Assembly: GCF_009650095.1 (NCBI RefSeq)
Contig: NZ_CP045915.1
Location: 1,240,001 to 1,304,000 of the forward strand
DNA from: Gracilibacillus salitolerans
GTDB taxonomy: Bacteria > Bacillota > Bacilli > Bacillales > Amphibacillaceae
Direction: 5' to 3'
Length of the DNA: 64,000 bases
Shown here: one piece after another, positions 23,828 to 32,798 of the stretch
How the letters are laid out: each line of letters starts with the position of its first letter
Position numbering within the stretch: the first letter of the stretch is position 1
Program-made: the position numbers and the translations under genes
Notes under the pieces: generated by a model
The model's database searches: none
Seen by the model: only the letters and a program-made list of their open reading frames with translations
Told to the model about the DNA's origin: nothing

Positions 23828-25288
23828 ATGACAAATGCACAAATACCCAGACTTCAGAACTTTATCGGTGGAAAATGGGTAGATATTCAAAGTGAACAAG
23901 AAGAAGTTGTTTATAATCCTGCTACTGGAGAGCAAGTGGCGAGGGTGCCACTGTCTACAAAGGAAGATTTGGATCGGGCTGTTGAAGCTGCTCAAGAGGC
24001 ATTTGAATCATGGAAGGAAGTTCCCGTTCCAAAGAGAGCGCGGATCCTTTTTAAGTATCAACAATTATTAGTCGAACACTGGGACGAATTAGCGGAGATT
24101 ATTACCAAAGAAAATGGTAAAAATTTAAAAGAAGCACACGGTGAGATGCTTCGTGCCATTGAGTGTGTTGAATTTGCATCGGGTGCGCCGACTTTGATGA
24201 TGGGTTCTCAGTTGCCTTCTATTGCTACAGGATTAGAATCTGGTGTATACCGTTATCCAATTGGAGTCGTTGGTGGAATTACACCATTTAATTTTCCGGG
24301 CATGGTGCCATGCTGGATGTTCCCGTTAGCGATTGTAGCAGGTAATACTTTCATATTAAAACCATCAGAGAAAACGCCGCTTTTAGCAAATCGATTGGCC
24401 GAATTATTTGAAGAAGCAGGCTTGCCAAAAGGAGTGCTAAACGTGGTGCACGGTGCGCATGATGTTGTAAATGGTCTATTAGATCACCAAGATGTCAAAG
24501 CCATTTCTTTTGTTGGCTCACAGCCTGTTGCAGAATATGTGTATAAACGAGGGACAGAAAATCTTAAACGGGTTCAAGCATTGGCAGGAGCTAAAAACCA
24601 TTCGATTGTTTTACAAGATGCAAATCTAGAAAACGCGGCAACACAAATCTTGAATGCTTCCTTTGGCTCTGCAGGTGAGCGGTGTATGGCATGTTCAGTT
24701 GTAGCAGTCGAAGAGGATATTGCAGATGATTTTATTGATTTAATGGTACAAAAAGCAAATGAAATAAATATCGGAAATGGTCTGGATGAGAATGTCTTTC
24801 TAGGACCAGTCATTCGTGAAGACCACAAAAAGAGAACGCTACAATATATAGAAACAGCGATAAACGAAGGAGCTCAATTAATTCGTGATGGAAGAAATGA
24901 TCAGAAAAATCAAGATAAAGGTTACTATGTAGGACCGACTATTTTTGATCAAGTAACAAGTCAAATGAAGATATGGCAAGATGAAATTTTTGCTCCGGTA
25001 TTGTCGATCGCTAGAGTGAAGAACCTTGACGAAGCTATTGACTTAACCAATCGTTCTAGATTTGCAAATGGAGCATGTTTATTTACCAATAATGGTGGGA
25101 GTGTCCGTACTTTCCGCGAAAAAATTGATGCTGGCATGCTAGGAATAAATATTGGAGTACCAGCACCGATGGCATTCTTTCCATTCTCGGGTTGGAAGGA
25201 TTCCTTTTATGGAGATCTCCATGCAAATGGAAAAGATGGCTTAGAATTTTACACGAGAAAGAAAGTTGTGACAGCCCGTTGGGTATAA
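23828..25288 (+). CDS. iolA: Methylmalonate-semialdehyde dehydrogenase (CoA-acylating)
   Basis: Aldehyde dehydrogenase superfamily member of the MmsA/IolA group, 486 residues, converting malonic (or methylmalonic) semialdehyde to acetyl-CoA (or propionyl-CoA), CO2 and NADH. The catalytic Cys lies in [11 protein letters not shown]. This group lacks the usual general-base Glu and keeps Asn in its place ([11 protein letters not shown]), and has the [16 protein letters not shown] cofactor region. Ribosome site AGGGAGGAG. A 16-bp perfect hairpin follows the stop. Confidence 0.95.
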   Translation: MTNAQIPRLQNFIGGKWVDIQSEQEEVVYNPATGEQVARVPLSTKEDLDRAVEAAQEAFESWKEVPVPKRARILFKYQQLLVEHWDELAEIITKENGKNLKEAHGEMLRAIECVEFASGAPTLMMGSQLPSIATGLESGVYRYPIGVVGGITPFNFPGMVPCWMFPLAIVAGNTFILKPSEKTPLLANRLAELFEEAGLPKGVLNVVHGAHDVVNGLLDHQDVKAISFVGSQPVAEYVYKRGTENLKRVQALAGAKNHSIVLQDANLENAATQILNASFGSAGERCMACSVVAVEEDIADDFIDLMVQKANEINIGNGLDENVFLGPVIREDHKKRTLQYIETAINEGAQLIRDGRNDQKNQDKGYYVGPTIFDQVTSQMKIWQDEIFAPVLSIARVKNLDEAIDLTNRSRFANGACLFTNNGGSVRTFREKIDAGMLGINIGVPAPMAFFPFSGWKDSFYGDLHANGKDGLEFYTRKKVVTARWV

Positions 25289-25292
25289 GAAG

Positions 25293-25333
25293 AAAGGTTG
25301 TTAGATATGACATCTCAATATCTAACAACCTTT
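25293..25333 (+). terminator. Perfect 16-bp hairpin between iolA and iolD
   Basis: AAAGGTTGTTAGATAT pairs perfectly with ATATCTAACAACCTTT around a 9-nt loop. It is followed by only four Ts, so it may be a partial terminator or a processing/stability element inside the operon. iolD starts 26 bp later without a visible new promoter. Confidence 0.65.
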
Positions 25334-25358
25334 TAATCAAATAGATTGAGGTGATTTT

Positions 25359-27284
25359 ATGAAACTTACAACTGCACAAGCTCTAGTAAAATTTCTTAAT
25401 CAACAATATATCGAAGTAGACGGTCAAGAAAATAAATTATTCAAGGGTATTTTTACTATTTTTGGCCATGGGAACGTATTAGGTATAGGTCAGGCGTTGG
25501 AAGAGGAAAGTGGGGATTTAGAGGTATATCAAGGACGGAATGAACAAGGAATGGCGCATGCTGCCGCTGCATTTGCCAAACAAAAGCTTCATCAACAATT
25601 AATTGCCTGTACATCATCTGTAGGTCCTGGATCAGCCAATATGGTAACAGCTGCAGCCACAGCTACAGCTAACAATATACCACTCTTATTAATTCCGGGA
25701 GATACGTTTGCCACGCGCCAACCAGATCCTGTTTTACAACAAATAGAGCAAGCGCATGACCCGACGATATCAACGAACGATGCATTTAAGCCTGTAAGTA
25801 AATATTGGGATAGAATAACAAGACCAGAGCAAATAATGACTGCTCTAATTAATGCGATGAGAGTGTTAACGAGACAAGCGGAGACAGGTGCTGTTACACT
25901 AGCTATTCCACAGGATGTTCAGACTGAGGCATATGATTACCCTGACTATTTTTTTAAAAAAAGGGTACATCGATTTCACAAAAGGAAACCAGATGATTAC
26001 GAATTAAATCAAGTGGTGAGCTTGATCAAAGAAAAACAACGACCACTCATTATTTGTGGTGGAGGTGTTCGTTACAGTGAGGCAGGTAATGTACTAGCAT
26101 CGTTCTGTGAAACATATAATATTCCTTTTGGAGAAACCCAAGCGGGTAAGAGTGCAGTAGTAAGTGATCATCCACTAAACCTTGGCGGGATTGGAGTAAC
26201 AGGAAACTTCGCCGCGAATCGTATAGCTAATCAAGCTGATTTGATCATCGGTATTGGAACGAGATTTACCGATTTCACCACATCATCTAAACAATTGTTC
26301 CAACATAAGGATGTCGATTTTGTTTCTATTAATAATTCAGACTATCATGCTTCAAAATTAGATGCACACAAGCTTGTTGCAGACGCAAAAATTGCATTAG
26401 AACAGTTGAATCAGCAATTGTTGCAACATGATTACCATACGTCTTACAAAGACGAAATAACTCATATTAAAAAAGAATGGCAGGAAGAAGTTAGACGCTT
26501 ATATAACGTAAACAATCAATCATCCGATTTCACCCCAGAAATTGAAGGGCATTTAGATGAACAATTAGAAGAATATCAAAAGGTGTTACAAGCTTCTTTA
26601 ACACAAACGCAAGCTATCGGCGTGATTAATCAACACATTACAGATGATTCTATTATTGTAGGTTCATCAGGAAGCCTCCCAGGTGACCTGCAGAGAATGT
26701 GGATCAATCGTAGACCTAATACCTATCACTTAGAATATGGCTATTCCTGTATGGGATATGAAATTTCAGGTTCACTAGGTGTTAAGCTGGCTTCACCTCA
26801 ACAAGAAGTTTACGCAATGGTCGGGGATGGCAGTTATTTAATGCTACATTCAGAGTTGATTACTAGTATTCAAGAAGGCCAGAAGATTAACGTACTGTTA
26901 TTTGATAATGCAGGATTTGGTTGCATTAATAACTTACAAATGGATCATGGAATGGGCAGTTTTGGTACAGAATTTCGCAAGCGTGATCAACAGACACGTC
27001 AACTTACAGGCGATATTTTACCTATATCCTACGCAGAAAGTGCTGCAGCTTATGGCGTGACAACTTATACTGCTACTACACCTGAAGAATTAATTGCAGC
27101 AATAGAGGATGCCAAAAAACAATCAGTATCCACCTTAATTGATATCAAAGTATTACCTAAAACGATGACACATGGTTACGATGCTTGGTGGAACGTTGGT
27201 ATAGCGGAAGTAGCAAAGAATTCAGCTATTCAGCAATCAGCCAAAGCAAGAAAAGAGAAGTTAGCATCAGCTAGAAAATATTAA
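25359..27284 (+). CDS. iolD: 3D-(3,5/4)-trihydroxycyclohexane-1,2-dione hydrolase
   Basis: Thiamine diphosphate enzyme, 641 residues, that opens the six-carbon ring of the inositol-derived trione to 5-deoxy-glucuronate. The N-terminal domain has the conserved Glu in [17 protein letters not shown], and the C-terminal ThDP/Mg2+ motif is [19 protein letters not shown] ending in NNAGF-like DNAGF. Length and order match IolD. Ribosome site GAGGTGA. Confidence 0.95.
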   Translation: MKLTTAQALVKFLNQQYIEVDGQENKLFKGIFTIFGHGNVLGIGQALEEESGDLEVYQGRNEQGMAHAAAAFAKQKLHQQLIACTSSVGPGSANMVTAAATATANNIPLLLIPGDTFATRQPDPVLQQIEQAHDPTISTNDAFKPVSKYWDRITRPEQIMTALINAMRVLTRQAETGAVTLAIPQDVQTEAYDYPDYFFKKRVHRFHKRKPDDYELNQVVSLIKEKQRPLIICGGGVRYSEAGNVLASFCETYNIPFGETQAGKSAVVSDHPLNLGGIGVTGNFAANRIANQADLIIGIGTRFTDFTTSSKQLFQHKDVDFVSINNSDYHASKLDAHKLVADAKIALEQLNQQLLQHDYHTSYKDEITHIKKEWQEEVRRLYNVNNQSSDFTPEIEGHLDEQLEEYQKVLQASLTQTQAIGVINQHITDDSIIVGSSGSLPGDLQRMWINRRPNTYHLEYGYSCMGYEISGSLGVKLASPQQEVYAMVGDGSYLMLHSELITSIQEGQKINVLLFDNAGFGCINNLQMDHGMGSFGTEFRKRDQQTRQLTGDILPISYAESAAAYGVTTYTATTPEELIAAIEDAKKQSVSTLIDIKVLPKTMTHGYDAWWNVGIAEVAKNSAIQQSAKARKEKLASARKY

Positions 27285-27299
27285 ATAAGGAGTGAGACT

Positions 27300-28196
27300 A
27301 TGTTTGATAAAAATGCTATCCAATTAGGGATTGCGCCAATTGGTTGGACAAATGATGATATGCCTGAACTAGGTGGCGATATTACATTTGAACAATGTGT
27401 TAGTGAAATGGCTTTGGCAGGTTTTACGGGTACAGAAGTCGGTAATAAATACCCAAAAGATGTAGATAAACTAAAGAATTCACTTCAACTAAGAGGTCTA
27501 AGTATCGCAAGTGCATGGTTTAGTGCTTACTTAACTACGAAGCCATATGAAGAAACGCAAGAAGCATTTGTTAAGCATCGAGATTTCTTATATGCAATGG
27601 GGTCAAAGGTGATTGTGGTATCTGAGCAAGGAAAAAGTATTCAAGGAGAAATGGATACACCGTTATTTGAAAACAAACCAATATTCTCAGAACAAGAATG
27701 GCATGTTTTAGCTGACGGACTAAATAAACTTGGAGAATTAGCGAAAGAAAAAGATATGAAGTTGGTGTTTCATCATCATATGGGAACTGGTGTGCAGACA
27801 TCTGAAGAAATCGACCGATTAATGGACATGACCGAGGAAGATTTTGTGTATTTATTATTTGATACAGGGCATCTTTATTTTTCTGGGGATGATCCGCTTT
27901 ATATTTTAAATAAATACCTACATCGTATTAAACATGTTCACTTAAAAGATGTTCGGAATGATGTAGCTGAACTTGTAAAAAGAGAGAAGTTAAGTTTTCT
28001 GCAAGCAGTTAAGGAAGGTGTGTTTACCGTTCCAGGAGATGGCTCCTATGATTTTAAACCGGTCTTTGAAATGCTCTCTCAGTCAACCTATAAAGGTTGG
28101 TTATTAGTGGAGGCGGAACAGAATCCAGAAAAGGCAAATCCATTAGAATATGCATTAATTGCGCGAAAATATTTGCGAGAAGAAGCCGGTATTTAA
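27300..28196 (+). CDS. iolE: 2-keto-myo-inositol dehydratase (myo-inosose-2 dehydratase)
   Basis: TIM-barrel enzyme of the AP-endonuclease-2 / xylose isomerase-like fold, 298 residues, removing water from 2-keto-myo-inositol. Signatures: [19 protein letters not shown] at the N-terminus, [36 protein letters not shown] and [11 protein letters not shown], which provide the metal ligands. Starts 15 bp after iolD with AAGGAG. It completes the set from inositol to central metabolites. iolF, iolH and iolI are absent, as is an IolT-type transporter. Confidence 0.95.
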   Translation: MFDKNAIQLGIAPIGWTNDDMPELGGDITFEQCVSEMALAGFTGTEVGNKYPKDVDKLKNSLQLRGLSIASAWFSAYLTTKPYEETQEAFVKHRDFLYAMGSKVIVVSEQGKSIQGEMDTPLFENKPIFSEQEWHVLADGLNKLGELAKEKDMKLVFHHHMGTGVQTSEEIDRLMDMTEEDFVYLLFDTGHLYFSGDDPLYILNKYLHRIKHVHLKDVRNDVAELVKREKLSFLQAVKEGVFTVPGDGSYDFKPVFEMLSQSTYKGWLLVEAEQNPEKANPLEYALIARKYLREEAGI

Positions 28197-28247
28197 CGCA
28201 TACTATTTCATTTTTTAATAAAAGATAAAATCTAGTTTGAACAAATT

Positions 28248-28295
28248 ATTACAATGTTATTTTATCAATGAAATATGATAAGATAGTATTGTAAT
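28248..28295 (+). terminator. 20-bp hairpin between iolE and the regulator
   Basis: ATTACAATGTTATTTTATCA pairs with TGATAAGATAGTATTGTAAT around an 8-nt loop. All three departures from perfect symmetry are G-U pairs when read as plus-strand RNA, so an RNA structure is more likely than a DNA operator. It is followed by TTTTCTTTG, consistent with termination or attenuation before the regulator gene. Confidence 0.6.
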
Positions 28296-28348
28296 TTTCT
28301 TTGTAAAGGTTATCATAAGTCTTATGGTTAATGGAAGTTGGTGATAAA

Positions 28349-29362
28349 GTGAAGGTTACAATTTATGATGTGGCAGAAAAAGCTGGTGTTTCAATAGCTA
28401 CAGTATCAAAAGTGATTAATAATACTGGGAATATGCGAGATACAACAAGACAAAAGGTCATGAAAGTAATGGAGGAATTAAATTATTTTCCTAGTGTTAT
28501 GGCTTCTGCTTTAACTGGAAAGAAAACGCAGACACTTGGTTTATTGGTTCCGGATATATCTAATCCTTTCTTTTCTGAAATGGCTAGAACGATTGAAGAC
28601 AGAGCCCATGAGAGAGGCTTGAGTGTGATTATGTGTAGTACAGATGAAGATGAAGAAAAGGAAAAAAAGTATTTGGAATTATTACGTAGGAAACAAGTAG
28701 ATGGCTTCATTATTGCTTCATCTTTTCATGAGAAAAAGTTATTAGAAGATATAAAAAATACGAGGATACCGCTAGTGATGTTAACACAAGATGCAGGTTC
28801 TTTAGGTGTGACCTCAGTTTCTGTAGATGATTTTACTGGTGGTTTTGAGGCTACTTCTCATTTGTTGTCTTTGGGTCATCAAAATATAGTAATAATCGCT
28901 GAACAAAGGTTAAGTAGTAAAATGAGAATTTATGGATTTAGAGAAGCATATGAAACGAATGGATATAAATATCAGGAAGACATGGTAATACAGACAACAG
29001 CCTCTATTGAAAATGGAAAGAAGAGTTTGGAAGAAATTCTAAAGAAAAAAGAAAGACCTTCTGCTATATTTGCATGTAACGATTTAATAGCAATTGGCGT
29101 TATTCAAGGCGCAAGAGAACATGGTATTAATATCCCTGTGGATATGTCCGTTGTTGGATTTGATAATACTATTTTGGCTACGACGACAGTCCCTTCTCTT
29201 ACTACTGTTGCTCAACCTATTAATGAAATGGGGAAAAAAGTAGTTGATGTTATTGTTAGCAATATTAATAATGAGGAACCAAATGCTGAGCGAATATTGT
29301 TTAAACCAAAACTGATGGTAAGGAACACTTCAGGGGTTTGTAATAATTTTACCAAGGCATGA
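28349..29362 (+). CDS. LacI-family transcriptional regulator of the inositol/sugar region
   Basis: DNA-binding regulator of 337 residues from GTG 28349. The frame extends to ATG 28331, but LacI proteins begin as here, MKVTIYDVAEKAGVSIATVSKVINN. Helix-turn-helix at about 4-25, hinge near 45-60 (MASALTGKKT), then a periplasmic-binding-protein-like ligand domain with GLLVPDISNPFFSEMARTIE and the late motif VVGFDNTILATTTVPSLTTV. It replaces the DeoR-type IolR that controls iol genes in B. subtilis. Five matching operators flank the iol operon and the ABC transporter, so it probably represses both until an inositol-related ligand binds. The ligand is not known from sequence. Confidence 0.9.
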   Translation: MKVTIYDVAEKAGVSIATVSKVINNTGNMRDTTRQKVMKVMEELNYFPSVMASALTGKKTQTLGLLVPDISNPFFSEMARTIEDRAHERGLSVIMCSTDEDEEKEKKYLELLRRKQVDGFIIASSFHEKKLLEDIKNTRIPLVMLTQDAGSLGVTSVSVDDFTGGFEATSHLLSLGHQNIVIIAEQRLSSKMRIYGFREAYETNGYKYQEDMVIQTTASIENGKKSLEEILKKKERPSAIFACNDLIAIGVIQGAREHGINIPVDMSVVGFDNTILATTTVPSLTTVAQPINEMGKKVVDVIVSNINNEEPNAERILFKPKLMVRNTSGVCNNFTKA

Positions 29363-29391
29363 TATAGGTGGTAAATTTATTATTTTCCAAA

Positions 29392-29409
29392 AATTAAACG
29401 CTTAACTAA
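29392..29409. promoter_or_regulatory. LacI-family operator after the regulator gene
   Basis: AATTAAACGCTTAACTAA, the reverse complement of TTAGTTAAGCGTTTAATT. It lies 30 bp after the regulator stop and just before a terminator. Possibly an auxiliary site for looping to the transporter promoter 200 bp further on. Confidence 0.6.
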
Positions 29410-29415
29410 AATATA

Positions 29416-29464
29416 GCAAAAAAGAAAGGGCAGTGTGGAATTCCGCACTGTTCTTTCTTTTTGC
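29416..29464. terminator. Strong bidirectional-looking terminator after the LacI gene
   Basis: Stem of about 19 bp, with GCAAAAAAGAAAGGGCAGTG on the left and CACTGTTCTTTCTTTTTGC on the right, around a near-palindromic GGAATTCC centre. A-rich left and T-rich right flanks permit termination both ways. Confidence 0.85.
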
Positions 29465-29552
29465 TAGTATCAAGATCTTGTGTGTTGATGTATGAAATAA
29501 GCCGACATTATAAGACGTTATAATAAATATTTTAAAAATTCAAATAAAAGAC

Positions 29553-29581
29553 TTGTTTTTAAATAGATTAGTTGATAGAAT
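29553..29581 (+). promoter_or_regulatory. SigA promoter of the sugar ABC transporter operon
   Basis: TTGTTT (29553-29558), 17-base spacer, TAGAAT (29576-29581). The expected start near 29588 abuts the operator at 29589. Confidence 0.6.
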
Positions 29582-29588
29582 ACAAAGT

Positions 29589-29606
29589 GAGAAAGCGCTT
29601 AACTAG
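29589..29606. promoter_or_regulatory. LacI-family operator of the ABC transporter operon
   Basis: GAGAAAGCGCTTAACTAG is the reverse complement of iol site 1 at 17 of 18 positions. It covers the transporter start region, placing transporter and inositol genes under one regulator. Confidence 0.75.
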
Positions 29607-29700
29607 ATTGTCTAGTAAGAAAGGAAGAGATATTTTTTTAATAGAAAAAAGGAAAGCCCTTACAATTCGTGTGGAATTATTTAAAAAGGAGAGGTTAAGT

Positions 29701-30960
29701 GTGAAGAAGACATTTTTATTACTCTTTGTATTACTATCAACTATATTAGTGGCATGTTCAGGTAATAATAGTGAATCTAATGGAGAATCAGGGTCTGAAT
29801 CTAACGGAGAAAAAATGCAGTTTTATGTATCTGGTGACACTGTAGAAGGTTCTGCTTTAACTAAAATGTCAGAGAAATATACAGAAGAGACTGGTGTAGA
29901 GATTGAGGTTGTGGATGTTCCTTATGATGATATGGTTACCAAAATAACTAATATGATGCGGGCAGAAGAACCACCAGCATTGGCTCGTGTTACAGGTTTT
30001 AATCCAGCTTGGAACGGAAAGTTAATGGATTTAACGGAGGTTGCTGAACAAAATAATGTGATGGTTGATATGGGAATTACGGTTGAAGATAAATTAGTAG
30101 CCCCACCATTAGATCTTACGGCAGTTGGTATGTTTATTAATAAATCTTTGTTTGAAGAAGCTGGTGTTTCTTATCCAGAAAGTGAAGAAGAAGTGTGGAC
30201 ATGGGAAGAATTTCTAAATTCAATAAGTACAGTAGTGGAAGAAACAGATGCACAATACGGGATGGTAATGGATAACTCAGAACATAGATTAAATGCATTT
30301 TTATATCAGCATGGAAGTAAGGGTTTCTATCCAGATGGTGATGAATATACGACAAACGAAGAAACAGAAGATGCACTTCAACGATTTATAGATATGAATG
30401 ATAATACGATTATGCCAAAAGCAGTGTGGACAGCAGGGGAAGATGCTTCATCCATGTTTAAGAGTGGTAGAGTTGCTGCTTACATGTCAGGTTCTTGGCA
30501 AATAACAGATTTCGCTTCAAATATTGAAGATTTTGAATGGGAAGCAGTGTATATGCCGTACGAAGATGTAAGGGCTACCAATCTTGGCGGGAACTACTTA
30601 GTAGGATTTGAGGGGTCCGGTCAAGAAGAACAAGCGAGAGAATTTATTGATTGGTTATATCAAAAAGAAAACTACGAAGAGTTGGCGACATACGGTGGTT
30701 ACTTACCGGTAACGGAAGATGCAGAGGTTGAATATGAATTAGCTCAAGAGGCATATCAACTTTATCAAGACGAGATTGCTGCTTCAGATCCAATTGCAAG
30801 TCAACAGCGTAATGAATTAGTTGTAAAACAATTAATATCCCAAAGAAGTCTCGGTAGTTCCTTAGCCGATGAAATGATCACTACTTTAAATGATGAGCAA
30901 AGTTTAGACGAAGCAATTGAAAATGTCAAAGTAGAAATGACCGAAGCTTATATAGATTAA
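29701..30960 (+). CDS. Sugar ABC transporter substrate-binding lipoprotein (CUT1)
   Basis: Extracellular solute-binding protein of family 1, 419 residues from GTG 29701, which follows AAAAAGGAGAGG. The open frame to 29572 crosses the operator and lacks a ribosome site. Signal peptide VKKTFLLLFVLLSTILVACSG with a lipobox LVAC; the mature protein is anchored through Cys. A Ser/Gly/Glu-rich linker follows, then a binding domain with FYVSGDTVEGSALTKM and MSGSWQITDF. CUT1 binding proteins usually bind di- or oligosaccharides, which is notable beside an inositol operon; the ligand could be an inositol glycoside. Confidence 0.9.
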   Translation: MKKTFLLLFVLLSTILVACSGNNSESNGESGSESNGEKMQFYVSGDTVEGSALTKMSEKYTEETGVEIEVVDVPYDDMVTKITNMMRAEEPPALARVTGFNPAWNGKLMDLTEVAEQNNVMVDMGITVEDKLVAPPLDLTAVGMFINKSLFEEAGVSYPESEEEVWTWEEFLNSISTVVEETDAQYGMVMDNSEHRLNAFLYQHGSKGFYPDGDEYTTNEETEDALQRFIDMNDNTIMPKAVWTAGEDASSMFKSGRVAAYMSGSWQITDFASNIEDFEWEAVYMPYEDVRATNLGGNYLVGFEGSGQEEQAREFIDWLYQKENYEELATYGGYLPVTEDAEVEYELAQEAYQLYQDEIAASDPIASQQRNELVVKQLISQRSLGSSLADEMITTLNDEQSLDEAIENVKVEMTEAYID

Positions 30961-30970
30961 TATATAGTAG

Positions 30971-30995
30971 TAGCGGCCATTTAATATGGTCGCTA
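30971..30995 (+). terminator. Hairpin between binding-protein and permease genes
   Basis: TAGCGGCCAT / ATGGTCGCTA (10 bp, one G-U) around TTAAT, with no U run. Such hairpins often stabilise the binding-protein mRNA and reduce read-through to the permeases. Confidence 0.55.
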
Positions 30996-31048
30996 TTCAT
31001 TACTGAATATAGTAAAAGACGTAGGAATGAAGGAGGGGACAGAACTTC

Positions 31049-31918
31049 ATGAAAGATACAAATAAAAAATGGGCATTTATTTTTATAGCTGCAAACTTGG
31101 TGTTGTTTCTTGTCTTTTTTGCATGGCCAGCTATTTTAGGTGTCTACTATTCATTGACAGAATATAACGGCAATGTAGCAACGTTTATTGGATTAGAAAA
31201 CTATATTAATTTGTTTCAAGATTCTAGTTTTTATAAGGCTATGTCACGGACATTCTTATATACATTGATAGGTGTTCCTTTCGTATATGTAACTTCCCTA
31301 TTTGTCTCCGTAATGCTTACCAGTAAGCATACAAAAGGTAAAAATGTTGCAAAAGTTATTTTCTTCTTTCCATGGCTAGTTTCTCCTATAGTAGTAGGTG
31401 TTCTTTGGAGATGGATGTTTGGTGAAAGTTTTGGTTTCGTTAATTATATGATTCAGCTAATTGGCGGAGATCCGATACCATGGTCATCAAATGGAAATTT
31501 TGCTTTTTTAGTTGTGTTGTTTGCTACAGCCTGGGGAGGTACAGCATTTAATATGCTTATATTCATGGGGGCACTGATCAGTATTCCAAAGTCACTATAT
31601 GAAGCAGCAGATGTAGATGGAGGTTCTGGATGGCAAAAGTTTTTGCACATCACCTTACCTTCTATTAGATCAACATCATTTCTAGTTATTTTACTGGCTG
31701 TATTCAATTTGATGAAGGAATTTCCAATGGTTCAATCTTTGACCAATGGTGGGCCTGGAACAGATACAACTTTTATTGTCCAATACATCTATGAAACAGG
31801 CTTTGACCAAATGAAAGTAGGATATGCAAGTGCAGCATCCATGGTGTTGTTTGTCATCTTACTTGTATTCTCATTAATACAATTTAAATTTGCAAAAGGG
31901 GGAAGGGTAGATGAATAG
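31049..31918 (+). CDS. Sugar ABC transporter permease, MalF type
   Basis: Inner-membrane permease, 289 residues, six hydrophobic helices. The EAA loop YEAADVDGGSGWQKFLHITLPS (about 188-209) contacts the ATPase, and GGPGTDTTFIVQYIYETGF is a standard MalF-type C-terminal motif. It overlaps the next permease by 8 bp, so the two are translationally coupled. No ATPase gene is in this operon; a shared MsmX-type ATPase elsewhere is expected, as in B. subtilis. Confidence 0.92.
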   Translation: MKDTNKKWAFIFIAANLVLFLVFFAWPAILGVYYSLTEYNGNVATFIGLENYINLFQDSSFYKAMSRTFLYTLIGVPFVYVTSLFVSVMLTSKHTKGKNVAKVIFFFPWLVSPIVVGVLWRWMFGESFGFVNYMIQLIGGDPIPWSSNGNFAFLVVLFATAWGGTAFNMLIFMGALISIPKSLYEAADVDGGSGWQKFLHITLPSIRSTSFLVILLAVFNLMKEFPMVQSLTNGGPGTDTTFIVQYIYETGFDQMKVGYASAASMVLFVILLVFSLIQFKFAKGGRVDE

Positions 31919-32744
31919 TAAATTAACCGACAGATTTTCAACAGTAATGCTAACTACAGCACTTTTTATAGTTGCTTTTATGTACCTTTTCCCTATTTTG
32001 TGGTTATTACTAAGTTCTCTTAAACCGGGAAGTGAGTTGTTTTCGTATCCTTTAACCATTCTCCCTGAAACCCCTACGGTGGATGGCTATGCATACTCAT
32101 GGTCTACCATGCAGTTTATTAAATACTTTATCAATACGTTGATCGTAGCAGTAATCACAACCTTATTAACCGTTATAGCAAGTGCCACTTGTGGTTTTGC
32201 CTTGGCTAAATACAACTATAAATGGTTAAATGTCTTTTTAATCTGTATGTTAGCGACAACTATGTTGCCTACAGAGGTCATTATGACTCCAACTTTCTCC
32301 GTGATTTTGGAGTTAGGGCTTTATGATAGTTTGTCAGGTTTAATCATTCCATCCATTAATACTGCAACAGGGATATTTATGTTCCGTCAGTATTTCATGA
32401 CTGTACCTAATGATTTATTAGAATCTGCTAGAATTGATGGTGCGCATGAAGGGAAAATATTCTTCCAGTTGATGTTACCAATAGCTAAACCTGTAGTCAT
32501 TACATTAGCGATCTTTTCTTTCCAATGGAGATGGAATGATTATATTTGGCCGTTAATTGTATTGAGTGATCCTAATAAATATACTGTTCAAATTGCATTA
32601 CGCAGTCTTATTGGAGCAGATAATATAGACTGGGTGTTATTACTATCGTCTTCTATTATATCTCTAGTTCCAATGATCATTATTTTCATTGTATTCCAAC
32701 GGTATATCATGGATACAGGTGCGACTTCAGGTTTGAAAGGATAG
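31911..32744 (+). CDS. Sugar ABC transporter permease, MalG type
   Basis: Second permease of the importer, 277 residues, six helices. MalG signatures: FPILWLLLSSLKPGSELF at the N-terminus, EAA loop LESARIDGAHEGKIFFQLMLPIAKP, WNDYIWPL and a C-terminal GLKG. ATG lies inside the end of the MalF gene. Same transcript as the binding protein and the downstream unassigned gene. Confidence 0.93.
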   Translation: MNSKLTDRFSTVMLTTALFIVAFMYLFPILWLLLSSLKPGSELFSYPLTILPETPTVDGYAYSWSTMQFIKYFINTLIVAVITTLLTVIASATCGFALAKYNYKWLNVFLICMLATTMLPTEVIMTPTFSVILELGLYDSLSGLIIPSINTATGIFMFRQYFMTVPNDLLESARIDGAHEGKIFFQLMLPIAKPVVITLAIFSFQWRWNDYIWPLIVLSDPNKYTVQIALRSLIGADNIDWVLLLSSSIISLVPMIIIFIVFQRYIMDTGATSGLKG

Positions 32745-32798
32745 TATATTCAAATCTAGAAACTCGATTTAATAGCTATCCAAGAGGAGGTAAGAAGA

